Below are positions 36,401-42,880 of a DNA stretch of 64,000 nucleotides, one piece after another. Every line of letters begins with the position of its first letter. Within the stretch, counting starts at the first letter, position 1. Below the pieces are notes generated by a model. The model was given only the letters and a program-made list of their open reading frames with translations, searched no databases and was not told where the DNA came from. This DNA is from Macquaria australasica (lineage: Eukaryota > Chordata > Actinopteri > Centrarchiformes > Percichthyidae). Location: assembly GCA_005408345.1 (NCBI GenBank), contig SEMN01000272.1:186001-250000 (forward strand), read 5' to 3'. The position numbers and the translations under genes are program-made.

Positions 36401-39400
36401 GACACAAACAGGTCCTGGGTGAAAGTCCTGTGTTGTCTGACCCGGACTTTGTCGCTCTTTATAGGTCGCTGCCTAACAATAAATGTAAATATGTGTCGGA
36501 ATAAGCTGCTTGCACACACTACCTATATGGTCGTATCTTCCCCACGATCCCTCAGTCTCTCATCATCTCTCCTTGTTAGCTCAGTGCCAACATGTTTGTT
36601 TCCTTGATTCCGCATCAAGGCCTCTTTCTCACCAGAAACTATGAAAATCTGATTATTTTGACAAGTGCAGCGCATTAGGGCTTTTTTCTTCCCCTTCAGC
36701 TGCAGGACTGCTAGGACTGCTACTGATGGATAAGCTGCCAACGCCTACCCTCCAGCCACCTATCTCCCCTGGACTCATATTCATCAAAGTTCCCCGAATT
36801 ACTCCTACAAAGTGCTCTGAAAGTGACTAACAACATTGCAGTAGTGGTGGGGGGATCATTGCTGTTGTAGAGGTATTTTCTTGTTGACACAAAGAGCAAA
36901 TTGCGAGAACTTTCTTTCTGTGGAGTATTTCTGTCACAGCAATACATCCTAGACACAACTGTTCAAAGAAGGTTGTGGATATTTTAAATTTTAAAAAAGT
37001 TTGGCATTTTTTATATCCACGTCTACCAGAAAGTGTGAGCAACATCATTTGCCACCTGCACAAAACTCCTAAAAGATATGATGACTCTCCTTAAAAACTA
37101 TTTCCCTCTGTGAGCTGCTGTGTAAAGGCAGGGCCTGAGGTACTACTGCTGTGTGTTCGTTACTGTAATCCCAATTTAAGAGCCTGTGTTAAGATAATTG
37201 CAACAGATACATGACAGCGCAATCCTTCTTCACCCACACAAAAGGGTGGGAAATTTCCATTTATGTTAAGCTGGATTTATCCTCTCTGCTTGAACAACCT
37301 TCATTTTACAGACAGTAAACGCAGAACATAGAGGACTTTAAAAGTCTGTAAGTAGTTGTATAAAGCGCACATATATGTACGACTAATTAGGGGGCTTCTT
37401 GTTGATTAACAACTGCAGTCACACATGTTTTAGTTACTTGTTTAATCCTACAGGTGTTTCAGGTTATTGCAATATTCCTTCGAGCCTTATCGGCATTATG
37501 TAGAACTACTAGAACTTGTGTTTAGTGACACCCACCAATACTGTCCTCCCTATCACTACTACTACTGCTGCTGCTGCCTCTCCCTGGGGTAAACACAACA
37601 GAGACAGTCAATTCCACACTGATTTCACTTGGCTCAGATGCCTGAAGGTAAAGATGGACAAATGCACTTTGTTCAAGAGCTAAGGCCTTGTGCAAACTGA
37701 CACTCTCAGTCAGCTCTCTGGGATACAACTGTTATTGTTGCACTGTACTATAACCCTTTGCTATATTGTCATTTGCAATTTGCATGAATACTACAGTTTC
37801 CCTTTCGTCTGTGCATAGCATACACACACATTCTTGTGCAGAGGCAGCACTCAAACACTAAAATAACAACTTTCAGCCCGCAACACAAAAAGTAATTTCA
37901 TCCACTCAAGTGGACAGGACTTGGCGTAAGGCACCTTATAATGGGATCACACCGGGCCACAAGTGAAATTGTCCATACTTGTCTCTTTGGGTTTACAGTA
38001 ATCATAAACTAATCTGGCTCGTTTACAGACCCCGGAGGAGTAGAGCTAGTTTCCCTTTGAGTTACCTGCCAACATAATGTGACTATCTCGAGTGGTGTGG
38101 AAATATGCAACCTAGGTGTTTTGAAAGATCATTCAAAGCCATAAAGCCATTCCCTTTGAAAACAACAAGATTGCGGGTCCTTAAATCTTGACTGATAAGG
38201 TTTGGTCGAGATAACAGGAGTAGACTTGGAGCGAGACAGGGCTCACGCAGCACCGTATTTACACAAACCGAAAGGTTAAGAGCAGCTGTTTCAGATGGGA
38301 CATTTGTCCCACAGTAGTTGTCCGTTGTCCATGAAGACAGGAGGAGCAGTGTGTGTCTGCGTACATGCATGATAAACAGCATCTGCAGTTGACCTTGGCT
38401 AAGTGGCGCTTCAGGGCAACGAGGCTACCCGGGCACAAGTGCTGTTATTCATGTTTTTAGAGGACTTTTTAAAAGTTGCATTCCTCACTTCCCAGGGGAA
38501 GATAAACCGCCTAACACAGGAACCTGGGAGCCATAAGGAGTCTTTGGGTCTTTGGTCTTTAACCCCACATTCCCAGCAACACACACACACACACACACAA
38601 AAACAGATGCTGAAAATTCTGTAACAAGATGCCTAATTGTCACAGGATTCACAATTGCCACTGGACATAGTGGTTGCAATATACAGCGGCGAGAGCCAAA
38701 AATGTTGATTGGGAGGACAGAGAGTTGTGTTGTCTGTAAATAAATTGTGCCATTCAGCTTGATAAGTGTTGGAGTTCCTTAAACATTGGAGGATGTTCCA
38801 TCAAAAATTGGCTCATTTCCTAAATGAGCTGGCAGACAGGGTTTCAACTGTTGTCAGTCTCATCCTGAGGAACCAATGCTTAATTTACAAGAAATTGAAT
38901 TTGTGAACTTTGGCTAGCAACACAGAAACAGGAATTAGGATAATACCTGTCATAAATCTGACTGAATAAAGCAGAGGTTTATTTGTTATGACATGTTCGG
39001 GTCTATTTGTTTACTCGCCCTGAGGGAAGAGTTTGTTCATTCTAACACTGGAAACATGAACATGTCTAGTACACATGTGTCAGAAACTATGAACAATATT
39101 AAAATGTACTGCAAAATATGAGAAGTTATGGCCTGTAATATTTAATTACATTTCTGAGAATTAATACAATTTTCAGGTTTCAAACCGACAGGATCATTTT
39201 AAGACACAATACAGAGTTCTTTTCATTGTGGACAGTATCTCAATGTGCCCTTGAGCAAGGCATTTAAATAAATGATGTCCACTAACAGAATACTCTGTGT
39301 ATGCCCCACTTCTTGCAGGTAGCATTACACCTGTTAAACTGCTTGAACTACAAGTCATTAAGCCTGATTAAATAAGTTTAAAAGAAGAAAAGCGTCATCA

Positions 39401-40215
39401 CATAATGTTGAAACAGACAGTGGATACTGGAATACTACATTTGGCCAACTGTCAAACTCAAGCAAGAGACCATTTTGCCTGTTCTGTTGTGAAAGATGAA
39501 AACTTCATTCATGAACTGCATAAACAATCCTAATCAAGTTACAACGTGATGTGCCAGTCGGGACTGTCTGAGCAAATAGCGCTGGTGGTTTGTTGTTCCA
39601 TTCATTTCCTGAGCGGGGTGCAGGGACCTCCGGGGGGCTTTAATGGGGTAACAGGGGGTCCCCAGCAAAATGAGGGAACCGTGACATCTTAGTCCTAAAA
39701 CTTACTCAAAGTTACTGTTACAAAGAAGAATAAGCATAATTACTGTGACAGTTGGCCTCACTCTCCCTGTTACAGCCGACAGACAAATATGCAACTCAAA
39801 GCAGAACCACAAAAATCTTCTCAGACGGGATTCCTTGAGAGACAACCCGTATCGATAGGGGCCCATTGAACACATGCTATTAACTTGTGTCTTTGGCAAA
39901 GAAAGTTTTAAAGTTTCTATGCTATTGTGCACTTTTATTTGCTTTACAAACATTGTTACCCCGTTATGGGCTGGTCAATAAATAGGCAAGGGCAACTCAG
40001 CGCTTTACTTACAGGGAAGCGGTCCGGACTGGAAGGTCCAGAGGCGTAGCTGTCAGCTCCACATTGCTACAGTCCACTGAATCTCCGTCGCAGGTACAGT
40101 TCTGGGCACACGGCAGGTCTGAACTCAATCCACAACTGCTGAACAGTTCGACCGACAAAATTAAATAAAAAACACAACGAGAAACATATCCAAATCGTGC
40201 CAGGGACGCCGCCAT
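4216..40215 (-). CDS. lrig1: LRIG1, full spliced gene (18 coding exons)
   Basis: Single-pass membrane protein of 1049 residues (human LRIG1 is about 1093). Known role of the family: extracellular LRR and Ig domains bind receptor tyrosine kinases (ERBB, MET, RET) and dampen their signalling, in part by promoting ubiquitination and turnover. Order in the translation: signal peptide about 1-30, LRR N-terminal cap (Cys 36, 40, 42, 49), 15 LRRs about 68-429, LRR C-terminal cap (Cys 439, 441, 463, 484), Ig1 485-602, Ig2 603-696, Ig3 697-786, transmembrane helix about 801-826, cytoplasmic tail 827-1049. All 17 introns are GT-AG and the phases join without a break. LRIG1 rather than LRIG2/3 is indicated by the membrane segment SLVWVCIIYQTRKKSEE, by VVC-DC in the tail and by the C-terminal LLSNGH. 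Exon coordinates are hand-derived; UTR exons upstream of 40215 were not resolved. Confidence 0.96.
4957..5244 (-). CDS. lrig1: lrig1 coding exon 17: central cytoplasmic tail with PPPY motif
   Basis: A 288-nt exon for residues 887-982. It opens with a conserved cysteine pair (VVCTDC; VVCSDC in human LRIG1) and then becomes Pro/His/Tyr-rich and divergent. PPPY at residues 929-932 (bases 5108-5119) fits the PPxY consensus for WW-domain ligands. Several tyrosines (SYSKDPDY, MEY, EQY) could be phosphorylated, but this cannot be judged here. Acceptor GCCTGTAG|CTTTTG, donor AAAG|GTAAGG. Confidence 0.92.
5480..5614 (-). CDS. lrig1: lrig1 coding exon 16: juxtamembrane tail
   Basis: A 135-nt exon for residues 842-886. 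It contains the LRIG-family motif PPDVPSYLSSQGTLSERQD, followed by a Gly-rich stretch ending PQPNGHIGDTA. Human LRIG1 has PQANGHI at the same place. Acceptor CTCCCAG|ATGAG is strong. The donor GCAG|GTACCT departs from consensus at +4 and +5 and is the weakest in the gene. Phase 1 on both sides. Confidence 0.92.
5653..5975. repeat. AT-rich non-autonomous element, copy 1 (intron 15)
   Basis: It begins CAGGGCTGACGATAC and ends TTGTTAGTTACAGCCCTAC, so the termini (AGGGCTG / CAGCCCT) are inverted. The inside contains GATAATCGAT and CGATTAAT motifs typical of hAT-like miniature elements widespread in fish. Family assignment is from memory of the sequence type, not from a search. Confidence 0.65.
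5976..6274. repeat. AT-rich non-autonomous element, copy 2, direct tandem
   Basis: A second, diverged copy in the same orientation immediately follows the first. Shared segments include GGTTCCA...AAATGTGAA, the poly-T stretch with TGTCATTTCAT, and the end TTGTTAGTTGCAGCCCTAC. The left end is degenerate. Confidence 0.6.
6447..6881 (-). CDS. lrig1: lrig1 coding exon 15: Ig domain 3, stalk and transmembrane helix
   Basis: A 435-nt exon, the largest in the gene. It encodes Ig3 (Cys720, Trp732, Cys769, then MSNTLGTERAHSQL), a short Pro-rich stalk (787-800), the membrane helix (about 801-826, IGIIVIAVVTSIVVTSLVWV and following) and the basic stop-transfer YQTRKK. This membrane segment is the strongest evidence for LRIG1 over its paralogues. 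Acceptor CCACAG|AAACA, donor ACAG|GTGAAC, phase 1 on both sides. Confidence 0.95.
6882..8318 (-). other. lrig1: lrig1 intron 14
   Basis: Non-coding, 1.4 kb. The stretch 7320-7560 is strongly C-rich/pyrimidine-rich on the plus strand (C10 run near 7350, CCACCA repeats near 7515-7540) and produces long but spurious open frames. The rest shows no recognisable feature. Confidence 0.75.
8319..8600 (-). CDS. lrig1: lrig1 coding exon 14: Ig domain 2
   Basis: A 282-nt phase 1-1 exon with the second Ig domain: Cys626, Trp638 (AWQKDGGTDFPAARERR, nearly invariant among LRIG proteins), GVYSC with Cys678, and the NAT sequon at residue 690. The high G+C and CpG content contrasts with the AT-rich introns. 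Acceptor CCACAG|TTCTC, donor CTTG|GTAAGAGC. Confidence 0.95.
9179..9532 (-). CDS. lrig1: lrig1 coding exon 13: Ig domain 1
   Basis: A 354-nt phase 1-1 exon carrying one complete I-set Ig domain: Cys511, Trp525 (FAWRKD), the D/EGRYQC motif with Cys583, then ITNHFGSTYS. Residues about 545-561 form a Gly/Ala/His/Thr-rich insertion of roughly ten residues, placed just before VMEYTTILHL. It is absent from human LRIG1. Acceptor TTCTCCAG|ACGA, donor AACG|GTAGGC. Confidence 0.94.
9793..9956 (-). CDS. lrig1: lrig1 coding exon 12: LRR C-terminal cap
   Basis: A 164-nt exon that enters in phase 2 and leaves in phase 1, so it marks the switch between the LRR and Ig halves of the gene. It holds the cap cysteines 439, 441, 463 and 484 (FLCDCQLHWLP, TCAHPESLKG, SFVC). 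NAT at residue 460 is a possible glycosylation site. Acceptor CTCCACAG|TGTC, donor TGCG|GTAAGT. Confidence 0.94.
10172..10243 (-). CDS. lrig1: lrig1 coding exon 11: LRR 15
   Basis: A 72-nt exon for the last repeat (LGENAIRSIQSDAFNKMKNL). It matches the human LRIG1 repeat GGNAIRSVQFDAFVKMKNL. Acceptor CAG|GAACTT, donor CCCT|GTGAGT. This is the last phase-2 exon pair in the gene. Confidence 0.94.
10737..10808 (-). CDS. lrig1: lrig1 coding exon 10: LRR 14
   Basis: A 72-nt exon for one repeat (LFGNKIKSVAKKAFSGLETL), nearly identical to human LRIG1 LFGNKIKSVAKRAFSGLEGL. Acceptor CGGCAG|GACTC, donor ACCT|GTGAGTATC, phase 2 on both sides. Confidence 0.95.
11022..11054. repeat. GT microsatellite followed by a G run
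   Basis: About nine GT units run into roughly fourteen consecutive G residues, in lrig1 intron 9. On the transcript strand this is a C run followed by AC repeats. Confidence 0.9.
11122..11149. repeat. GT microsatellite
   Basis: About fourteen GT units in lrig1 intron 9, about 70 bp from the previous one. Confidence 0.9.
12609..12689 (-). CDS. lrig1: lrig1 coding exon 9: LRR 13 (27-residue repeat)
   Basis: An 81-nt exon, longer than the 72-nt unit because this repeat carries three extra residues (LDHNDISGTIEDTNGAFSGL). The same insertion, GTIEDT-GAFSGL, is present in human LRIG1. Acceptor CAG|GGAGC, donor AGCT|GTGAGTGT, phase 2 on both sides. Confidence 0.94.
12690..14830 (-). other. lrig1: lrig1 intron 8
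   Basis: Non-coding, 2.1 kb. It is mostly complex sequence. The block 13540-13860 is distinctly GC-rich (interrupted by a G run near 13646) without coding structure on either strand that I trust. No transposon ends were recognised. Confidence 0.75.
14831..14974 (-). CDS. lrig1: lrig1 coding exon 8: LRRs 11-12
   Basis: A 144-nt exon with two repeats (LNLSYNNLTRLDEGSLAVL; LRLGHNSISHITEGAFRGL). NNLT is a potential N-glycosylation sequon. Acceptor CTCCAG|GAAT, donor ATCCT|GTAAGTACAC, phase 2. In the intron just upstream of the acceptor (higher coordinates) lies a run of C on the coding strand (G on the plus strand, about 15058-15073). Confidence 0.94.
14975..17125 (-). other. lrig1: lrig1 intron 7 with an inverted-end repeat and a complex block
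   Basis: Non-coding. The part at 15661-15996 is a repeat element described separately. The block 16100-16400 is complex, moderately GC-rich and free of simple repeats, so it is a candidate regulatory element. A G16-type run lies at about 15058-15073. Confidence 0.75.
15661..15996. repeat. Inverted-end repeat in intron 7
   Basis: The left end CAGGGTTCGTACAGC and the right end TTTGTACAAACCCC are imperfect inverted repeats. Inside, TTTTCAAGCACTTTCAAGG near the left and CCAAACTTTCAAGAA near the right are also related. This is the layout of a miniature inverted-repeat element seen in many fish. No coding content. Confidence 0.65.
17126..17269 (-). CDS. lrig1: lrig1 coding exon 7: LRRs 9-10
   Basis: A 144-nt exon with two repeats (LDYNSLTEVNSGSLYGL; LFLSNNSIARINPDGWKF). 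NSGSLYGLT and LSNNSIARI are diagnostic of LRIG1 and differ from the LRIG2/LRIG3 counterparts. Acceptor CAG|TCACC, donor GAGCT|GTGAGTAC, phase 2 on both sides. Confidence 0.95.
17800..17943 (-). CDS. lrig1: lrig1 coding exon 6: LRRs 7-8
   Basis: A 144-nt exon with two repeats (LNRNRIRQVEGLTFQGL; LKLQRNGISKLTDGAFWDL). The second contains the LTDGAFW signature shared with human LRIG1. Acceptor CCCTGCAG|TGAG, donor TCCT|GTATGT, phase 2 on both sides. Confidence 0.95.
17944..19098 (-). other. lrig1: lrig1 intron 5
   Basis: Non-coding, 1.16 kb. I see no simple repeat, transposon end or conserved motif that I can name. A plus-strand open frame at 18537-18914 has no signal, homologue or splice context that I recognise. 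Confidence 0.7.
19099..19242 (-). CDS. lrig1: lrig1 coding exon 5: LRRs 5-6
   Basis: A 144-nt exon encoding exactly two 24-residue repeats (YLSNNKISALELGALDHL; LRLSRNRISQIPVRAFQL). The second closely resembles human LRIG1 LSKNRITQLPVRAFKLPRLTQL. Acceptor GTTCAG|GTACC, donor CT|GTGAGTACC, phase 2 on both sides. Confidence 0.94.
19607..19744 (-). CDS. lrig1: lrig1 coding exon 4: LRRs 3-4
   Basis: A 138-nt exon covering two repeats (HHNKIRSIDG..., then LDLSNNDITELRGHCFP...). The Cys-Phe-Pro in the second repeat matches human LRIG1 (NTCFP). The acceptor is TTTTCCAG|ACAT and the donor ACCT|GTAAGT. Both junctions are phase 2. Confidence 0.93.
21293..21322. repeat. CA microsatellite
   Basis: About fifteen CA units in lrig1 intron 3. 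Nearby 21175-21192 holds a short GCAT repeat. Confidence 0.9.
21482..21560. repeat. Purine-rich low-complexity tract
   Basis: An almost pure A/G stretch with many GGGG and GAGGAGG runs on the plus strand, in lrig1 intron 3. It could form G-quadruplex or triplex structures, but that is not testable here. Confidence 0.75.
23487..23518. repeat. GT microsatellite
   Basis: About sixteen GT units in lrig1 intron 3. Confidence 0.9.
25692..25766 (-). CDS. lrig1: lrig1 coding exon 3: LRR 2
   Basis: A 75-nt exon for one 25-residue repeat (RLDHNELTSIPDLGQAA and following). It aligns with the human LRIG1 repeat that contains NNNELTAVPSLG. The acceptor is CAG|GCGGCT and the donor CCT|GTGAGT. Both junctions are phase 2. 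It is isolated between 1.4-kb and 5.9-kb introns. Confidence 0.93.
25767..27178 (-). other. lrig1: lrig1 intron 2
   Basis: Non-coding, 1.4 kb, AT-rich, with an A12 run near 26601-26613. No exon, RNA gene or recognisable mobile element. Confidence 0.7.
27179..27250 (-). CDS. lrig1: lrig1 coding exon 2: LRR 1
   Basis: A 72-nt exon encoding one 24-residue leucine-rich repeat (LNLGHNKLTTIDVEAFDNL and following). It is bounded by a TTTTTTCAG acceptor and a CT|GTAAGTAG donor. Both flanking introns are phase 2, so the exon is a symmetrical LRR module. It follows the 12.8-kb first intron. Confidence 0.93.
27726..27758. repeat. GT microsatellite, interrupted
   Basis: GT units with one TTT interruption, in intron 1. 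A CA tract follows at 27874-27894, so the two can pair. Confidence 0.85.
28439..28475. repeat. GT microsatellite
   Basis: About eighteen GT units after a CT-rich tract, intron 1. Confidence 0.9.
28651..28688. repeat. Perfect 14-bp hairpin in intron 1
   Basis: Bases 28651-28664 (AAAAATCACACGGC) are the exact reverse complement of 28675-28688, separated by a 10-base spacer. The flanks are complex sequence, not a simple repeat. Function unknown. Confidence 0.8.
30091..30850. repeat. Pair of inverted repeat arms (intron 1)
   Basis: The arm at about 30091-30180 (GTAATAGAGTGCTGCAGGGA..., AACCCAGAAGTTAGCAT, GGTTCCCT) is matched in reverse orientation at about 30760-30850 (AGGGAACCGG, ATGCTAACTTATTTCTGGGT, CTGCAGCACTCTATTAC). 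About 580 bp of AT-rich sequence lies between. It may be one element with long inverted ends or two copies facing each other. Confidence 0.6.
30949..31373. repeat. Inverted-end repeat (GGCCACCAA termini), intron 1
   Basis: The left end (GGCAGGGATAGATGCTAAT..., CACGGGCCACCAA) is mirrored at the right end (TTTGGTGGCCACGGGCC..., TGTCGAACCCTGC). Element length is about 425 bp with an AT-rich centre. It is miniature inverted-repeat-like and the family is not assigned. Confidence 0.6.
33371..33401. repeat. AC microsatellite
   Basis: About fifteen AC units, intron 1. Confidence 0.9.
38579..38599. repeat. CA microsatellite
   Basis: About ten CA units, intron 1. Confidence 0.85.
40013..40215 (-). 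CDS. lrig1: lrig1 coding exon 1: signal peptide and LRR N-cap
   Basis: Encodes residues 1-67 plus two bases of Leu68. The ATG at 40213-40215 is chosen because it has a good Kozak context (A at -3, G at +4) and begins a plausible signal peptide: a short basic stretch, then the hydrophobic core CVFYLILSVELF. The reading frame stays open further upstream, to a GTG at 40266 and beyond, but that is not a usual vertebrate start. The cysteine cap CAQNCTC...DC follows the signal. The donor reads CCT|GTAAGTAAG, a near-perfect consensus. The intron is phase 2. Confidence 0.93.
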
Positions 40216-41290
40216 TTTGTATCCAGTTTTAATAGCGCGGCCGCTGAGCTGTCTCCTCGCACCCACAGACTGGGGTGTTAATGTAGCTTCGGAGAGACTG
40301 AATGCCCTTTACAGCACATTAACCGTCTTCTTGTAACACAGAGGCTAGTGCGAATGACTGTCGTTCCGTAAAACGTTTTCCATCCCAACAACAGTCATTT
40401 AGGACACAAGTTCCCGGTCCAACTTTCTCCTCTGGTGTCCGACGCGGGCTAAAAATCAAAGGTGATTCTCAGATTAACTCGCAAAAAGTAACGTTAGCCT
40501 ACAGCGAACTTGTATGTCGCCCTGAGCTTTAATTTAAGCTGAAAGACTGGTTCATAGAAGGCTAGAAACTACTTTATGGACAGCATAGCTGCTTTTGGTG
40601 GCATGTTTGAAAACATGCAACAGCAAACTGTTAAAGGACACCGTACGCCCGGACAGCTCTCGAAATAACTACTGATCAGCGTAGCGGCAGCAAAACTCTC
40701 TCAAACTTAGCAAAACGCTTACGCCGTGACTTCTGACGGGGTAGAAAATGTCCACTACAAAGTCGAAGGTGTAGCAGATAAGTTAAGACCCGCAGGAACA
40801 GCGCCGAAAACCCCAGCGTTGGGTCTCACCAGCACTTCACCGCTGCAGTCGCATAAATCCAACTTTGAAACACACACGGTCCGCTGCAGAAGAACTCGAC
40901 CAGCAGCTTATCAGGTGCAGTCTGTGGTCACAAAATCTCGACGATCCGATTAGTAGCCAAATAGAGTCCCCCCTCCTTCCCACCGTATACCACCACCATG
41001 AGTTTTTTCCTTTCTTGAGTTACTTTTCCTTTTTTCCCTGGCTGATCGTTCCGTAGTCCCACGTTGGAAGCACAACAGCGATTCCAGGGTCCTCCCATGG
41101 CTCGCCGCGATTGGCTGTTGCGATTTGTTGGGCGGGCCGAGTCCTAACCTCATTGGTCGCTACGGGTTCTCCGTGCATCGCGGAGTTGGAGAGCCTTTGA
41201 GCGGCTGTCTGTCAGCGGTTGCTGGCCCCGCCTATGTTTCCCACCCCGGGGTGTGAAACCGCACCACGTCCTCTCACTCTCACTGCTTCT
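40216..41290 (-). promoter_or_regulatory. lrig1: lrig1 5' UTR and CpG-rich promoter
   Basis: Directly upstream of the start codon the sequence becomes rich in CpG compared with the AT-rich flanks, typical of a housekeeping-type vertebrate promoter. On the minus strand there are two CCAAT boxes (41110-41114 and 41152-41156) and a GC box between them (GGGCGGG on the plus strand, 41130-41136). No TATA box is evident. With CCAAT boxes usually 60-100 bp upstream, initiation near 41000-41060 is inferred, giving a 5' UTR of about 0.8 kb if unspliced. Plus-strand transcription from the same island is possible but unsupported. Confidence 0.6.
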
Positions 41291-41613
41291 TAAAGAGACA
41301 ATCACTGGGATCAAGCTCTGTAATCGCATTATAACAAGCCATAATAACATAATTGGTCTGAATGCCATAACAATGCCATTTAAAGTGTTTGTTGTTAGTA
41401 AGACAGAAATGAAGATTTACATGTAAAAGAAAAAGGAAGGAAAGGAGGAAGTAATAAACAGTACGCTATGTTTCTGTCTTCATACAGGGAATTTGAAGGA
41501 GAACACATGCAACTAGTGTTACTTGGCCCAATTCTACTATCACTTTTATTAATACTGCCATCAATAACTATTGTATTAGTAGGTGTGCCTCCACTCAACA
41601 GCTGCATGTATTT

Positions 41614-42084
41614 ACAGTGATGGAAAGTAACTGAAGTAACTAAATTTACTCAAGTACTGTAGCTTACTTAAGTACAATTTTGAGGTACTTGTACTTTACT
41701 TGAGTAATTCCATTTTATGTTACTTTATACTTCTACTCCACTGCATTTCTGAGGTAAATATTGTACTTTTTACTCCACTACTTTTATTTGATAAATTTAG
41801 TTACTAGTTACTTTACAGATTCAGATTATTAATACAAAATATTACCAACAAATAAAATATGACGTATAATCATAGATTAAGCTACACAGTAGTAAATAAA
41901 GTAATTAAAATTAGCCACACCTTTACCAGCCGCAACATTAAAGTGATATTTACATTAACCTATCAATGATTATAATCCAGTAATGTGATATTCTGAAATG
42001 GACCATTCTGCATAATGAGTTTGCATGACTTTTACTTGTAACGGAGTATTTATACACTGTGGTATTGCTACTTTTACTTAAGTG
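41614..42084. repeat. Percomorph AAGTAC-rich element, copy A (reverse)
   Basis: It begins CAGTGATGGAAAGTAACTG and carries ACTCAAGTACTGTAG, TTGAGGTACTTGTACTTTAC and ACTCCACTGCATTTC, ending near the motif TAACGGAGTATTTATACACTG. I recognise this as a very abundant hAT-like non-autonomous family in percomorph fish. It starts about 325 bp upstream of the lrig1 promoter island. Confidence 0.7.
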
Positions 42085-42134
42085 AATGATCAATGTGTCC
42101 TTGCTTGTGCACTGTTTGAGTGTGCATGCATCTT

Positions 42135-42340
42135 GACAGTAAATACATTTACTGAAGTATGATACTTAAGTACAGTACTTCTTTTAAGGCAGTTGTACTT
42201 TTTTGAGTATTACCAATTTAAGACAGTTTATACTTCAACTCCACAACATTTCAGGGGCAAACTTTGTACTTTTCTTTTGTACTTTATTTATTTGACAGCT
42301 AGTTTACTCGTTCCTTTGCAAAAAAAGTTGTTTTTTTTTT
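42135..42340. repeat. Fragment of the same AAGTAC-rich family
   Basis: A partial copy (AAATACATTTACTGAAGTATG, CAGTTGTACTTTTTTGAGTA, ACTTCAACTCCACAACATTTC, TTTGACAGCTAG) between the two larger copies. It has the same orientation as copy A. Confidence 0.6.
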
Positions 42341-42378
42341 TTTTAATGAAAAGCATAGATTTAACTTCCTAGCAGCAG

Positions 42379-42880
42379 GGGTGGAAGAAGTATTTAGAAG
42401 TAAAAGTAGCAATAACGCAGTGTAGAAATACTCTGTTACAAGTAAAAGTCCTTTTCAAAATGTTACCCAATTAAAAGTTCATAAGTAAAAGTAAAAGTAC
42501 TCATTATGCAGAATGATGATTCCAGAATAATATAGATTGTATTACTGGATTATAATTATAGATGCATTAATATGTAAGAATCACAAATGTTGCAGCTGGT
42601 AAAGGTGGGGCTAATTTTTAATTATGCTGCTGGGTATCTTAGTCTATAATAATACATCATAATTTATTAGTTGCTTATATTTTGTATTGATAACCTCAAG
42701 TAACTAGTAACTACAGCTGTCATATAAATGTAGTGGAGTAAAAAGTACAATATTTGTCACCAAAACGTAGAGTAGTAGAAGTATAAAGTAGCGTAAAATA
42801 AATAATACTTGGGTAAAGTACAAGTACCTCAAAATTGTACTTAAGTACAGTACTTGAGTAAATGTATTTAGTCACCACTA
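42379..42880. repeat. Percomorph AAGTAC-rich element, copy B (forward)
   Basis: It begins GGTGGAAGAAGTATTTAGAAG, contains GTACTCATTATGCAGAATG, and ends ACTTAAGTACAGTACTTGAG then AGTCACCACT. It is oriented opposite to copy A, so the two form a large inverted repeat around a spacer of about 300 bp. Confidence 0.7.

Larger units (their letters stand above)
27251..40012 (-). other. lrig1: lrig1 intron 1 (12.8 kb)
   Basis: Phase-2 intron with consensus ends (GTAAGTAAG ... TTTTTTCAG). It contains microsatellites (27726, 27874, 28439, 33371, 38579), a perfect hairpin at 28651-28688, a fold-back repeat pair (30091-30850), an inverted-end repeat (30949-31373) and a C18 run near 31818-31836. I saw no convincing exon or RNA gene inside it on either strand. 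The remaining sequence is unremarkable and AT-rich. Confidence 0.85.

Noticed and set aside
40216..40266. Longer lrig1 N-terminus starting at GTG 40266 (17 extra residues)
   Set aside because: GTG is not a normal vertebrate start, and the downstream ATG at 40215 has a good Kozak context and directly precedes a signal peptide.
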